NCBI GenBank assembly: GCA_902775975.1
Contig: CACYOC010000002.1
Span: 62,001 to 126,000 of the forward strand
DNA length: 64,000 nt
Direction: 5' to 3'
From: an uncultured Bacteroidales bacterium
GTDB lineage: Bacteria > Bacteroidota > Bacteroidia > Bacteroidales > Bacteroidaceae
Made by a program: the position numbers and the translations under genes. Shown piece after piece: positions 34,827-43,719 of the stretch; positions within the stretch are counted from its first letter, which is position 1; every line of letters begins with the position of its first letter. The notes beneath the pieces are model-generated. The model did not search any database. It saw only the letters and a program-made list of their open reading frames with translations, and had not been told where the DNA came from.

Positions 34827-37800
34827 TTCAATCTTATTACTATATACATACCACAGCCATCCCTTTACTCCGGGCATACCCATCTGCTGTAGCAGTTGCA
34901 TGTACTGTCGGACTTGGTCGTGGTATTCCTCCTTCGGACGACCAAACTTGAAATCAACGACATGGGTCTCCCGACCATCGGTCATCACACGGTCAGGACG
35001 GCGCTCCACAACCGTACCATCATTGTCGAGATACAGGATGGTGCATTCATTGAACAGTTGCCAACGTTCTGAAAACCAATCTTTCACACGTTTGTCTTCC
35101 AATCGTTTATGAAGCATACTCGTAAGCTTTTCACGTGTCACCTCATCATCGTAAAGGATGCCGTCGTGTTGTAATCTTATCAAGGCTGGTGTGATATCGG
35201 CAGTAGTGCGGATGGTCGAGAATATCTCATGCAGCACACTGCCTATCTTGATGTAGCTTAGCTCCTGTTGTTCGTCATCTCCGTTGATGAAGTCACGACT
35301 GCGGTTGCTCTGTCTGAACTCGGTCTTGGCGTCGAAGGTCTCCAGTTCAATGTGTTGGGCAGTGACGGGTTTTAGGAATACGTTGGCAGTTGCGGGCTTC
35401 TTTTTAGCATCCTCAGTAGTTCCTAAATGCTTGTCGTCGCCGAACGTAAACTCTATCGTCGCCTTTTCATCTTCCTTTCCTTCTATCGTTGATGCAGGCA
35501 AATCAATATTGGGTAATACCTTTTCTATCAGTGCCGAACGGGAGGACTTGCTGCCACGCTGACCGATGACGTACAGACTCTTGATGGCTCGTGTGAAGGC
35601 CACATAGAGCAGGTTGAGGTTATCGACCGTATTCTGAAGGTGCTCGTCAAGGTAGTCGTCTTCATAGATGGTACCGCGCAACTGCTTCTCACTATAGTCG
35701 ATGGGAGCAATGGGCAGTGCGTCGAAGGGTGCTTCCGTCGGATGACACCAGAGTACGTCAGGCATTTCCAGTCGCCAGTCGCAGAAGGGAATGATGACAT
35801 GCGGAAACTCCAGTCCTTTACTCTTATGAATGGAAAGAATACGCACACCATGAAGTGTGTCGCCCTGTATGGTCTTGCTGCTGATGGTTTCGTCCCACTC
35901 CCGAACAAAGGCATCGATATCGGTTGAGTTGTCCTGTGTGAACTTGTTCAGCTGATCGTAGAAAGCACAAAGATAGGCACTCTGGTCGTTGAGTCGGCTT
36001 AATTCGAAGATGGTGTGAAGTCGTTCTACCAGTTCGTAGAGCGGCATTCGTAACAGTTCGGTAGTATGTTGCGAATAGGCTTTAGGCAACAGCTCATCAA
36101 GAACGCGGTCCTTCGTGAAGAGGGAGGAGTCTGCTTCGGAGTTGCCCAACACACTATGCTGATAAAGCTTCGCAATGGTGGCTTTAGCCAGTTGGTCGTC
36201 AGGGTGGGTGAGCAGATGAAGGGCTTGCACCAGCAACGTGACTGCTACGGAAGCATCCAGTCGATAGGCTTCGTCACTGACGATAGGAATGTCGGGATGT
36301 GCTAAGGCAAAATATTCGGCAATAGTGGGGATGTGTTTGTTGCTGCGCACCAAGATGGCTATCTGTTGTAAGGAGACGCCTTGCTGATGCAGTTGACAAA
36401 TCGTCTCGCTCAGAAGCTGTAGGGTGTGTTCCTGATAGTCGTCAGCAGGCAACAGACGAATATTGACATAGCCGTCTTGCGGAATTCCAGGACGTGCATT
36501 CTGGAAGACATCAGCATAGGCATGACGCAGCTGTTCGGCACCCTGAGGATTGCTGTCTCGTTGCTCTTCGTACTCTTGTCGGGCAGCCTCTGTGAAGAAG
36601 GCATTGTTGAAGTCAATGATGTTGCGGGTTGAGCGATAGTTGGTATCCAACGGACGAATGTCGAGACGCTGGTCGGCATGCGAGAATTGTGTATCGATAG
36701 CGTTGAGCAGTCGCCAGTCTCCGGAACGCCAGCGATAGATGCTTTGCTTGACATCACCGACTATGAGATTCTCTGAATGTTCATGGCTCATGCACTCCTC
36801 CAGCAGCACCTTGAAGTTCTGCCATTGTACGGTGGAGGTGTCCTGGAACTCATCAATCATCACATGTTCCAGTTGAGAACCAATCTTCTCAAAGATAAAT
36901 GGTGAGTCGCTGTCGCTGATGAGGGCATGCAGCAACTGCTGGGTGTCGCTCAGCAGGAAGCGGTTGGCTTCGTCGTTGAGGTGGCGGACCTTTTGCTCGA
37001 TGCTGCCCAACAGACGTAGCTGACTGAGGTGACGCAGGGTAAGGTCTGCCGACTGATAGAGACGCCACTGACGGGGACGCTCATCGATGGCTTTACCCAC
37101 CAGCGGCATCAGGGAAGACTCTGCCACCATGTGGATGTGTTCGCCAATCGGACTGCCTTTCTTATACCACTTGCTGGCATCATAGCGACAGTCGCAGGCT
37201 CGCTTGCCTACCACGTCTTCATTCATCTGACCGTCGCGAAGCTTGAGGAAAAGTCCTGCCACGCCACTCTTGCCGTATTGGAGGTCATCGATACTAAGAC
37301 CCTCGGACTCTAACGTGTCGAAGAACTCGTCAGCCAACTGCTTCATGTGCTCCAAAGCATCGGCACGTATCTGGCGCAGTTGTTTCGTATAAGCCTCCAT
37401 GAAACCCTTTTGACTGATCTTCTCATTGAGCATCTTGCTATGCGTCTTGTAGTAGTCGCGGAAGATGGTCTTACCAAATTGCTTCACCTGTCCAATGATG
37501 TTCCAGGAACGATCATCGTCTATTTTCTCCATGATGTAGCTGAGTAACCACTGAAGCATGACATCGGTATGGGTCAGCGAGTCGATGAGCATATCGACGG
37601 CTTGCTCTTCTACCTGTGTGTCGTTCAGACTGATGCGAAGATTGGCTGTAAGGTCGAGCTCACGTGCCAAGTTTCGAAGTACGCTCTGAAAGAACGAATC
37701 GATGGTCTCAACACGGAAGTAATTGTAGTTGTGCAACAGTAGGTGGAGGGCTTCGCCGGCATTCTTGCTGACGATGGGAGCGGACAGACCTGTTTCGACA

Positions 37801-38030
37801 ATCACTTTCTCAGCGTAATCATTAGAGTCGGGCAATTGTTTCCAGATGCCGTACAGCTGACTGAGGATACGCATCTTCATTTCCTCTGTTGCCTTGTTGG
37901 TGAATGTTACCGCTAAGATGTTGCGGTAGCTCAAAGGATTCTTGACGAGCAACTTGATATATTCGACAGCCAAAGTGAAGGTCTTACCAGACCCTGCGCT
38001 GGCCTTATAGACTGTGAGTGGTTTTACCAT
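34806..38030 (-). CDS. addA: AddA-like UvrD/Rep helicase-nuclease subunit
   Basis: A 1074-residue superfamily 1A helicase with a C-terminal nuclease. Walker A ASAGSGKTFTL (10-20), motif Ia ILAVTFTNKATEEMK, motif II VMIDEFQDTSTVQW, motif III GDVKQSIYRWRSGD, motif IV NYRSTRNIIDFNN, motif V ILSIHKSKGLEFPHVI and motif VI LLYVAFTRAIKSLYVIG. The end is a PD-(D/E)XK nuclease (RRPDRVMTDGRETHVVDFKFG). With AddB it forms the RecBCD-equivalent repair enzyme. Its ATG overlaps the end of the DUF5686 gene by 7 bp (ATGGTAA), and its last residues (EEVNSEE) are encoded by heptamer repeats. Confidence 0.95.
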   Translation of the reverse strand: MVKPLTVYKASAGSGKTFTLAVEYIKLLVKNPLSYRNILAVTFTNKATEEMKMRILSQLYGIWKQLPDSNDYAEKVIVETGLSAPIVSKNAGEALHLLLHNYNYFRVETIDSFFQSVLRNLARELDLTANLRISLNDTQVEEQAVDMLIDSLTHTDVMLQWLLSYIMEKIDDDRSWNIIGQVKQFGKTIFRDYYKTHSKMLNEKISQKGFMEAYTKQLRQIRADALEHMKQLADEFFDTLESEGLSIDDLQYGKSGVAGLFLKLRDGQMNEDVVGKRACDCRYDASKWYKKGSPIGEHIHMVAESSLMPLVGKAIDERPRQWRLYQSADLTLRHLSQLRLLGSIEQKVRHLNDEANRFLLSDTQQLLHALISDSDSPFIFEKIGSQLEHVMIDEFQDTSTVQWQNFKVLLEECMSHEHSENLIVGDVKQSIYRWRSGDWRLLNAIDTQFSHADQRLDIRPLDTNYRSTRNIIDFNNAFFTEAARQEYEEQRDSNPQGAEQLRHAYADVFQNARPGIPQDGYVNIRLLPADDYQEHTLQLLSETICQLHQQGVSLQQIAILVRSNKHIPTIAEYFALAHPDIPIVSDEAYRLDASVAVTLLVQALHLLTHPDDQLAKATIAKLYQHSVLGNSEADSSLFTKDRVLDELLPKAYSQHTTELLRMPLYELVERLHTIFELSRLNDQSAYLCAFYDQLNKFTQDNSTDIDAFVREWDETISSKTIQGDTLHGVRILSIHKSKGLEFPHVIIPFCDWRLEMPDVLWCHPTEAPFDALPIAPIDYSEKQLRGTIYEDDYLDEHLQNTVDNLNLLYVAFTRAIKSLYVIGQRGSKSSRSALIEKVLPNIDLPASTIEGKEDEKATIEFTFGDDKHLGTTEDAKKKPATANVFLKPVTAQHIELETFDAKTEFRQSNRSRDFINGDDEQQELSYIKIGSVLHEIFSTIRTTADITPALIRLQHDGILYDDEVTREKLTSMLHKRLEDKRVKDWFSERWQLFNECTILYLDNDGTVVERRPDRVMTDGRETHVVDFKFGRPKEEYHDQVRQYMQLLQQMGMPGVKGWLWYVYSNKIEEVNSEE

Positions 38031-40072
38031 CGGCGGAAGAGTTCAAAGGTGGATTTAAATTCAAAGGAGTCAAAGTGGGTGTTGAGGAAACTGGCGAAGA
38101 CGCCAAAGGACAGGTAACGGCACCTCAAACCATAGCCCACCTCGAAATAGGGACGGGTGTGCTCTATTCCTAAAGCACTGAAATATAAACGTTCTGTTTC
38201 TACAAAGCGACCTACCCATGGCAACCACGATAGTGCTAACAACGGGGAGTCGTAGGAAATATGACCTCGAACATAGTAGTTGGACTCGTTATACCAACGA
38301 CCTTTCACCAATTGGAACTGGCCTGACCAGTCGTCTTCCCAGCCAGTAGGCAGGTTGTTATCGTAGAAGTTCGTGTAATCTACAAAGTAGTTCGTACTGC
38401 GGTTCGTATAGAAACCGGCACCAGCCCTGAGATTGAGGATGCGCATGCCCAACTTTTCCTTCTTATAGACAGCATCGTACTCCCAGCGTTCATACTGCAG
38501 ATTGGAGCCTAAAACATTCATGATGCTTCGCTCGTAGTTGGCAGTCAGCACAGGGCCTCTCGTTTGCCAGGGCATCAGACGAATGGTAAAGTTAGGGGCA
38601 AAACTGCGGTACTTGGGCTGGAGCCCCGCCAGCTTCATCATTTCCCAGTTGGTCGTCGCACTACGGATATGATAGTTGATACCTGTCATCAGATGTATCC
38701 AGTCGAAAATTCCGATGTTGTTGAATAGGCTTACGTATTCGTCACGAAACTCCGGCATAGAGGTTTTGGTGGCTTTGCCCACTCTTTCGTTATAGACTTC
38801 AGCAAGGGGACCATTGGATATGCGGTTACCATTACCCCAGGTAACACCTGCTACACCGCCACGTTTAGGATTATAGGTCATACTGAAAGGCAGGTTATAG
38901 TAGAACTGATTGATCTTTATGTTCCAACCGATACTGGGTTCAAATTCCAGGTATCGATGGTCATTCCATTTGTAGGTGAGGTAACCACGCAGTTTATACG
39001 ACAATCCTTTTGACGTACTATAACTCATATAAAAAGGATTGAACAGTGGCGAGATGCGCATGTAGGTATTCTTAGAATAGAATCGCGTACTGTTCATCAT
39101 GTGGTCACCGATGACATCCCAGAAGAAGTCTTTCACCCGAGATAGTGTACTCGGCTTGTCAGGTATGGTGTCGGAGGCGTTTTTCTCTTTTCTCTCTTTT
39201 ATGGAGTCTTGTTCCTGTTCTTTGAAACGCTGTCGGTAGATACTTTCATGGAAAGCATTTAATGGAATGGGACGTATCGAATCCATCATTGACAAGTTCT
39301 CAATGTCGTTGATGCTGTCAGGGAGAGTTATCGGACAGTCCATGACGGTGGTGAATTCACTTTGTACGTTGTTCCACACAAACTTAAACGACGCTTTCGT
39401 GTCGTTGACTTTCGCCATACCATAAGGACTGTCGGGGTTCATCTTCGTGTTGATGTTGAACTTCAACATGTCGAACTCGCCTTTGAAATTCAGAGAGTCG
39501 ATAGCACCTGTCCGGAAGTTGACCTTTGCTTCTCCATTGACCAATTGCGTGTTGTCGATACGGGGCTTAAAGGACAAGATAACTGTACTGTCATTGACGT
39601 ACAACATTTTATATTTGTAATAGCGACGGTTGACATAGCGAAACGGCGACAACAATCGGTCACCGTAGAACTGGTCGCTGTAGATGTTGGGGGTTAGCAA
39701 GTCGAACAGAGCAGGCATGGGTTCACGGTAGTGGTATATCGTACCGTACTTTACCTGCTGAATCAAATCGTGATTATAGCGGTCATAAAATTTTAGCTTG
39801 CCGTAGAATTCACCGGCAAACTGTTTGTCTCCATGGGCTATGCTGTACATGGAAGGAATAAGCCATAACAGGAAATTACGGCGTTTGATATCTATGCCAT
39901 AAGAGAGATAGGTGTTTGTCTGATGCTCCATCAAGTCAGTTGCCACATTCGTATGGTACGCCCAGACTCTACTCATAAGGATAGAGTCACGGTAGTCGCC
40001 TGCAAAACAAATGCTGGGCATGAATGAAAGTATGCCCAGCATGAGTAGTATGGTACGGAGCTTCTGTTTCAC
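38024..40072 (-). CDS. DUF5686-family outer-membrane protein
   Basis: A 682-residue exported protein with a GTG start (complement 40070-40072) and signal peptide MKQKLRTILLMLGILSFMPSICFA. The C-terminal ~350 residues read as alternating beta-strands of a barrel (YLEFEPSIGWNIKINQFYYNLPFSMTYNP..., ending ELFRRW with a terminal aromatic), typical of the DUF5686 family. The usual carboxypeptidase-like N-terminal domain is absent. Function unknown; the barrel could be an exporter, receptor or assembly factor. Why it leads the addA-addB operon is unclear. A TTTG-19-TAATTTTG promoter ends 5 bases before the GTG, so the mRNA should start at the start codon. Confidence 0.85.
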   Translation of the reverse strand: MKQKLRTILLMLGILSFMPSICFAGDYRDSILMSRVWAYHTNVATDLMEHQTNTYLSYGIDIKRRNFLLWLIPSMYSIAHGDKQFAGEFYGKLKFYDRYNHDLIQQVKYGTIYHYREPMPALFDLLTPNIYSDQFYGDRLLSPFRYVNRRYYKYKMLYVNDSTVILSFKPRIDNTQLVNGEAKVNFRTGAIDSLNFKGEFDMLKFNINTKMNPDSPYGMAKVNDTKASFKFVWNNVQSEFTTVMDCPITLPDSINDIENLSMMDSIRPIPLNAFHESIYRQRFKEQEQDSIKERKEKNASDTIPDKPSTLSRVKDFFWDVIGDHMMNSTRFYSKNTYMRISPLFNPFYMSYSTSKGLSYKLRGYLTYKWNDHRYLEFEPSIGWNIKINQFYYNLPFSMTYNPKRGGVAGVTWGNGNRISNGPLAEVYNERVGKATKTSMPEFRDEYVSLFNNIGIFDWIHLMTGINYHIRSATTNWEMMKLAGLQPKYRSFAPNFTIRLMPWQTRGPVLTANYERSIMNVLGSNLQYERWEYDAVYKKEKLGMRILNLRAGAGFYTNRSTNYFVDYTNFYDNNLPTGWEDDWSGQFQLVKGRWYNESNYYVRGHISYDSPLLALSWLPWVGRFVETERLYFSALGIEHTRPYFEVGYGLRCRYLSFGVFASFLNTHFDSFEFKSTFELFRRW

Positions 40073-40077
40073 GCCCC

Positions 40078-40108
40078 CAAAATTACAAAATATTTTCAGA
40101 GCGACAAA
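40078..40108 (-). promoter_or_regulatory. Promoter of the DUF5686-addA-addB operon, leaderless geometry
   Basis: On the minus strand TTTG (40105-40108), 19 bp, TAATTTTG (40078-40085), 5 bases, GTG start codon. Spacing is identical to the queA and HD-gene promoters. Confidence 0.75.
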
Positions 40109-40112
40109 ACAT

Positions 40113-40985
40113 TTAGCCTAAATATTTCATCAGAATGCGTGCATTACCCGAATCACGCAGTTTGGCGATGCTCTTTTCGCGAATCTGACGGACACGTTCA
40201 CGAGTCAGACCTAACTGGTCGCCTATCTCTTCCAGTCCCTTCTCGTGACAGCCGATGCCAAAGCACTCGCGGATAATGGTAATCTCACGATCCTTGAGCA
40301 CCTTCTGCAGTACGGTGTTCAGTTCCTGAGCCATAGATTCATGATCAACCTGACGATCGGTACGAGAGTCATCGCCCGATGCCATCACGTCAAGCATGCA
40401 GTTGTCTTCACCGTCCTGGAAAGGAGCGTCGATAGAAACGTGGTGACTGTCGGCCTGCATAGACTGAGCTATCTTCTCCTCATCCATATTGGTGGCATCA
40501 CTCAACTCCGATACAGAGGGGTGACGCTGGAACTCCTGCTCAAAACGGTTGATTTCGTGGCTAATCTTGTTCAAGCTACCAACCTGGTTCAAAGGCAGAC
40601 GAACAATACGGCTCTGTTCAGCAATAGCCTGCAGGATGCTCTGTCGAATCCACCATACGGCGTATGAGATGAATTTAAAACCACGTGTTTCGTCAAACTT
40701 CTGTGCGGCCTTAATCAGACCAATGTTACCCTCGTCAATCAAGTCAGTAAGCGTCAAGCCCTGATGCTGATACTGCTTGGCAACGGATACTACGAATCGC
40801 AGGTTGGCGGTAACCAACTTGTCCTTGGCGCGCTCGCCTTCTGGTCCGCCTTTGCGTATCTTTTGAGCCAGCTCAATTTCTTCGTCGATGCTAATCAGCG
40901 GGGCACGACCAATTTCCACCAGATACTTGTCCAGTGCTTCACTTGAGCGATTCGTAATACTCTTTTGAATCTTTAATTGTCTCAT
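40113..40985 (-). CDS. rpoD: Primary sigma factor RpoD (Bacteroidetes type)
   Basis: A 290-residue housekeeping sigma factor that recognises the TTTG / TAnnTTTG promoters seen across this window. It lacks region 1.1 and the long non-conserved region of proteobacterial sigma-70, as known for this phylum. Region 1.2 ALDKYLVEIGRAPLISIDEE; region 2 LVTANLRFVVSVAKQYQ, LTDLIDEGNIGLIKAAQKFDETRGFKFISYAVWWIRQSI; region 3 from SLNKISHEINRFEQEF; region 4 helix-turn-helix EEIGDQLGLTRERVRQIREKSIAKL. A minus-strand TAACTTTG box at 41060-41067 lies 74 bases upstream. Confidence 0.97.
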   Translation of the reverse strand: MRQLKIQKSITNRSSEALDKYLVEIGRAPLISIDEEIELAQKIRKGGPEGERAKDKLVTANLRFVVSVAKQYQHQGLTLTDLIDEGNIGLIKAAQKFDETRGFKFISYAVWWIRQSILQAIAEQSRIVRLPLNQVGSLNKISHEINRFEQEFQRHPSVSELSDATNMDEEKIAQSMQADSHHVSIDAPFQDGEDNCMLDVMASGDDSRTDRQVDHESMAQELNTVLQKVLKDREITIIRECFGIGCHEKGLEEIGDQLGLTRERVRQIREKSIAKLRDSGNARILMKYLG

Positions 40986-41059
40986 CTTTTACTCTTATAT
41001 ATGCCTCTAACTTATTGAGAGTCAGAAGTGTGTAGGAAATATTGCCTCTAAAAGCGGTG

Positions 41060-41067
41060 CAAAGTTA
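41060..41067 (-). promoter_or_regulatory. Candidate -7 element of rpoD
   Basis: TAACTTTG followed by GCA... on the minus strand, giving a leader of about 65-70 bases. No -33 TTTG at 19-21 bp. Confidence 0.5.
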
Positions 41068-41121
41068 CAAAAAATACCAATACGTTGTTCTCCAAACACC
41101 AAATATTTTCCTTAAAAAAGC

Positions 41122-42471
41122 TTAAACGGATGGAGACGGTGGGGTTGCTTGATGACCATTTTTACGGTGGTGATGACCTCCACGATGACGCTTTTTGCGC
41201 GTTGCCGGCTGTCCTTCTTTGGGTTCTTGATGCGAAGAACGGGTGGAATGGGTGCGCTGCGACTTTCCACTACGACCGCGTCCTCCACGGCCACGGGTGC
41301 TCTTTCGTGGAGCAATGGCTTTGAATTCAGGCCCTTCGCCTAGTCCTTCAGGAAGGGGATTCTTAAGAATGTCGCGCTCTAAGAAGCGTTCGATATCGGC
41401 AAAATAGCGCATGTCCTGGTCGCTTACAAAGGTGATGGCCACTCCGTCACGCTGGGCACGGGCTGTACGACCAATGCGATGAACATAGTCTTCGGCATCG
41501 TGAGGCACGTCGTAATTGATCACCATCAGGATATCGTCAATGTCTATGCCGCGAGACACGATGTCTGTTGCCACGAGTACATCGACTTGTCCTGCCTTGA
41601 AACGATACATCACATCGTCACGTTCAGCTTGCGAAAGGTCACTGTGCATAGGAGCGCAGTTGATGTGCATGCGCTGTAGTTCACGGGTGATGTCCTTTAC
41701 CTTGTCTTTCTTACCGGAGAAGATGATGACACGCTGCAGTTCGCCAGTCTTGAAAAGATGGCGGATGATGCCTAACTTCTGCGGTTCGTAGCAAACGTAG
41801 GCCGACTGCTGTATTTTCTCAGCAGGCTTCGAGACGGCAATCTTTACCTCTACTGGATTATTTAATAAGGTACGCGCGAGGTCTTGTATCTTATTAGGCA
41901 TCGTTGCCGAGAACATAATGGTCTGATGGTTCTGCGGTAACAGCTTAGCAATGCTGAGGATATCGTCCGAGAAACCCATGTCGAGCATGCGGTCGGCCTC
42001 ATCGAGTACAAAGAACGAAAGACGACTTAAATCGACATGTCCCATGCGGATATGCGACAGCAGTCGTCCCGGGGTGGCGATGATGACGTCAGCACCCATC
42101 TTTAATCCCTTCATTTCCTGATCGAATCGCGTGCCATCGTTGCCACCATAAACAGCTACAGAGCTGATGCCATCCAGATAATAGCCGAAGCCCTGCATGG
42201 CTTGGTCAATCTGTTGTGCCAACTCTCGGGTGGGAGACATAACGATGCAGTTGACGGCATCTTTCTGGAACCCGCCGTCATCGAGCATGGACAGGATGGG
42301 AAGCAGATAGGCTGCCGTTTTGCCGGTACCGGTTTGTGCAACGCCAATCAAGTCGCGACCGTCGAGTATTTCAGGGATACAGCGTTCCTGTATAGGGGTC
42401 ATCTCGTCGAAGTGCATGTCGTATAGCGCATCGAGGATGTTATCGTTCAAATAGGTTTCTTCGAAACTCAT
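41122..42471 (-). CDS. DEAD-box RNA helicase with a basic RG/H-rich tail
   Basis: A 449-residue ATP-dependent RNA helicase of the RhlE-like group, probably for ribosome assembly or RNA turnover. Q motif FDEMTPIQERCIPEIL, motif I AQTGTGKTAA, Ia SPTRELAQQI, II VLDEADRMLDMG, III FSATMP, IV VIIFSGKKDKVKD, V VATDIVSRGIDI and VI YVHRIGRTARAQRDG. From ~residue 385 the tail is low-complexity and very basic (STRGRGGRGRSGKSQR... RKKRHRGGHHHRKNG), an RNA-binding extension. It is last in the lon-tgt-lptF/G run; the 36-bp gap upstream is filled by AATCTTT heptamers. Confidence 0.95.
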   Translation of the reverse strand: MSFEETYLNDNILDALYDMHFDEMTPIQERCIPEILDGRDLIGVAQTGTGKTAAYLLPILSMLDDGGFQKDAVNCIVMSPTRELAQQIDQAMQGFGYYLDGISSVAVYGGNDGTRFDQEMKGLKMGADVIIATPGRLLSHIRMGHVDLSRLSFFVLDEADRMLDMGFSDDILSIAKLLPQNHQTIMFSATMPNKIQDLARTLLNNPVEVKIAVSKPAEKIQQSAYVCYEPQKLGIIRHLFKTGELQRVIIFSGKKDKVKDITRELQRMHINCAPMHSDLSQAERDDVMYRFKAGQVDVLVATDIVSRGIDIDDILMVINYDVPHDAEDYVHRIGRTARAQRDGVAITFVSDQDMRYFADIERFLERDILKNPLPEGLGEGPEFKAIAPRKSTRGRGGRGRSGKSQRTHSTRSSHQEPKEGQPATRKKRHRGGHHHRKNGHQATPPSPSV

Positions 42472-42476
42472 TAATC

Positions 42477-42504
42477 AATCTTTAATCTTTAATTTTTAAT
42501 CTTT
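42477..42504. repeat. Heptamer array between lptF/G and the DEAD helicase gene (4 units)
   Basis: AATCTTT, AATCTTT, AATTTTT, AATCTTT on the plus strand, with related ATTAATC and CATTTAG on either side. It ends 3 bp from the lptF/G stop and begins 5 bp from the helicase start. Confidence 0.85.
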
Positions 42505-42507
42505 CAT

Positions 42508-43719
42508 TTAGTTCGGTGCCTGTCTATAGCAATAGTAGGCGATGAAGGCATACAGGATGTTCGGAATCCATGCTGCCAGTACCGGCGGGGTGTCGGCATT
42601 GATGGCGAAGGTGGCGCTGACGGTCTGCAACAGAATGTAGGTAAACGACAGGGCGAGTCCGATACCGAGATACATGCCCATGCCACCTTTTCTCTTGCGT
42701 GACGACAACGATACGCCGATGATGGTCAGGATGAATGATGCGAAAGAGGATGCTATGCGTTTATGGTATTCTACTTCATACTGTACCACATTGCTGGAGC
42801 CGCGTTGCTGTTGTTTGGAGATGTAGCGCTTCAGTTCAGGTGACGTGAACGTTTCCTGCTGTCCTTTCGAGAATACAAGATCCGTTGGTTCCATCTGGAT
42901 GACAGTGTCCAACTCGAAGCCGCTGGTAATCTGTTCGCGCATGCCCTTCAGCGTTCTAATCTTCCAGTTGTTGGCTTTCCAGTGATAGCGTGAGTCGCTG
43001 ATGGTGTCGTACTGGATGATGTTGGCATTCATCTGGCTGACAAGCTTTTTATTCTCAAACTTGTACAGCGAGAAGCCATAACCCGTCTTACGGGTATCGT
43101 CGTATTGCGATATATAGGCAACGACGCCTTTATCGACCATGAGTTGGATGTTCGACGCCGACGTGTTCTTTTTGTTATTCTTATAGAGCGACTCGAAGTC
43201 GTGACGCACGACCGTTCCTTTCGGAATGACAAAGGAGCCGAGATAAAAGTTCAGCACAGCGATGAGTGCTGCCGAGATGAGGTAGGGGCGCATGAGTCGC
43301 TTGAAACTCATGCCCGATGCCAGCATGGCAATAATCTCAGAGTTGCTGGCCAACTTGGAAGTAAAGAAGATGACGGCAATGAAAACGAAGAGTGGTGAGA
43401 ACAGATTGGCGAAATAGGGAACGAAGTTAGCATAGTAGTCGAAGACAATTGCGCGCAGCGGAGCGTTGTTGGTCGTAAACTTTGCCAGGTTCTCGTTGAC
43501 GTCGAAGACAATAGAGACAGAGATAATCAGCACGATGGAATAGACGTAGGTACCGATGAACTTTTTGATGATGTACCAGTCCATGCGCTTGACATGGCGG
43601 AACGGATTGTAGCGTTTCATCCATGCCACCTTTTCCCACGGCAGCTGTTGCAGTCGTGCCATCAGGTACTCACGGAGAGTACTCATTCGGGAAAGTAATG
43701 CGCTGACTGTCTGTTTCAT
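42508..43719 (-). CDS. LptF/LptG-family permease (lipopolysaccharide export)
   Basis: A 403-residue inner-membrane protein of the YjgP/YjgQ family, which with LptB extracts LPS from the inner membrane. Helix 1 follows RMDWYIIKKFIGTYVYSIVLIISVSIVF; helices 2-3 at ~95-170 (YFANLFSPLFVFIAVIFFTSKLASNSEIIAMLASGMSFKRLMRP holds the conserved coupling region); a ~130-residue periplasmic beta-jellyroll; three C-terminal helices. Its ATG overlaps the tgt stop (ATGA), which supports this start, although ~45 residues precede the usual N-terminus of the family. Whether it is LptF or LptG cannot be decided here. Confidence 0.9.
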   Translation of the reverse strand: MKQTVSALLSRMSTLREYLMARLQQLPWEKVAWMKRYNPFRHVKRMDWYIIKKFIGTYVYSIVLIISVSIVFDVNENLAKFTTNNAPLRAIVFDYYANFVPYFANLFSPLFVFIAVIFFTSKLASNSEIIAMLASGMSFKRLMRPYLISAALIAVLNFYLGSFVIPKGTVVRHDFESLYKNNKKNTSASNIQLMVDKGVVAYISQYDDTRKTGYGFSLYKFENKKLVSQMNANIIQYDTISDSRYHWKANNWKIRTLKGMREQITSGFELDTVIQMEPTDLVFSKGQQETFTSPELKRYISKQQQRGSSNVVQYEVEYHKRIASSFASFILTIIGVSLSSRKRKGGMGMYLGIGLALSFTYILLQTVSATFAINADTPPVLAAWIPNILYAFIAYYCYRQAPN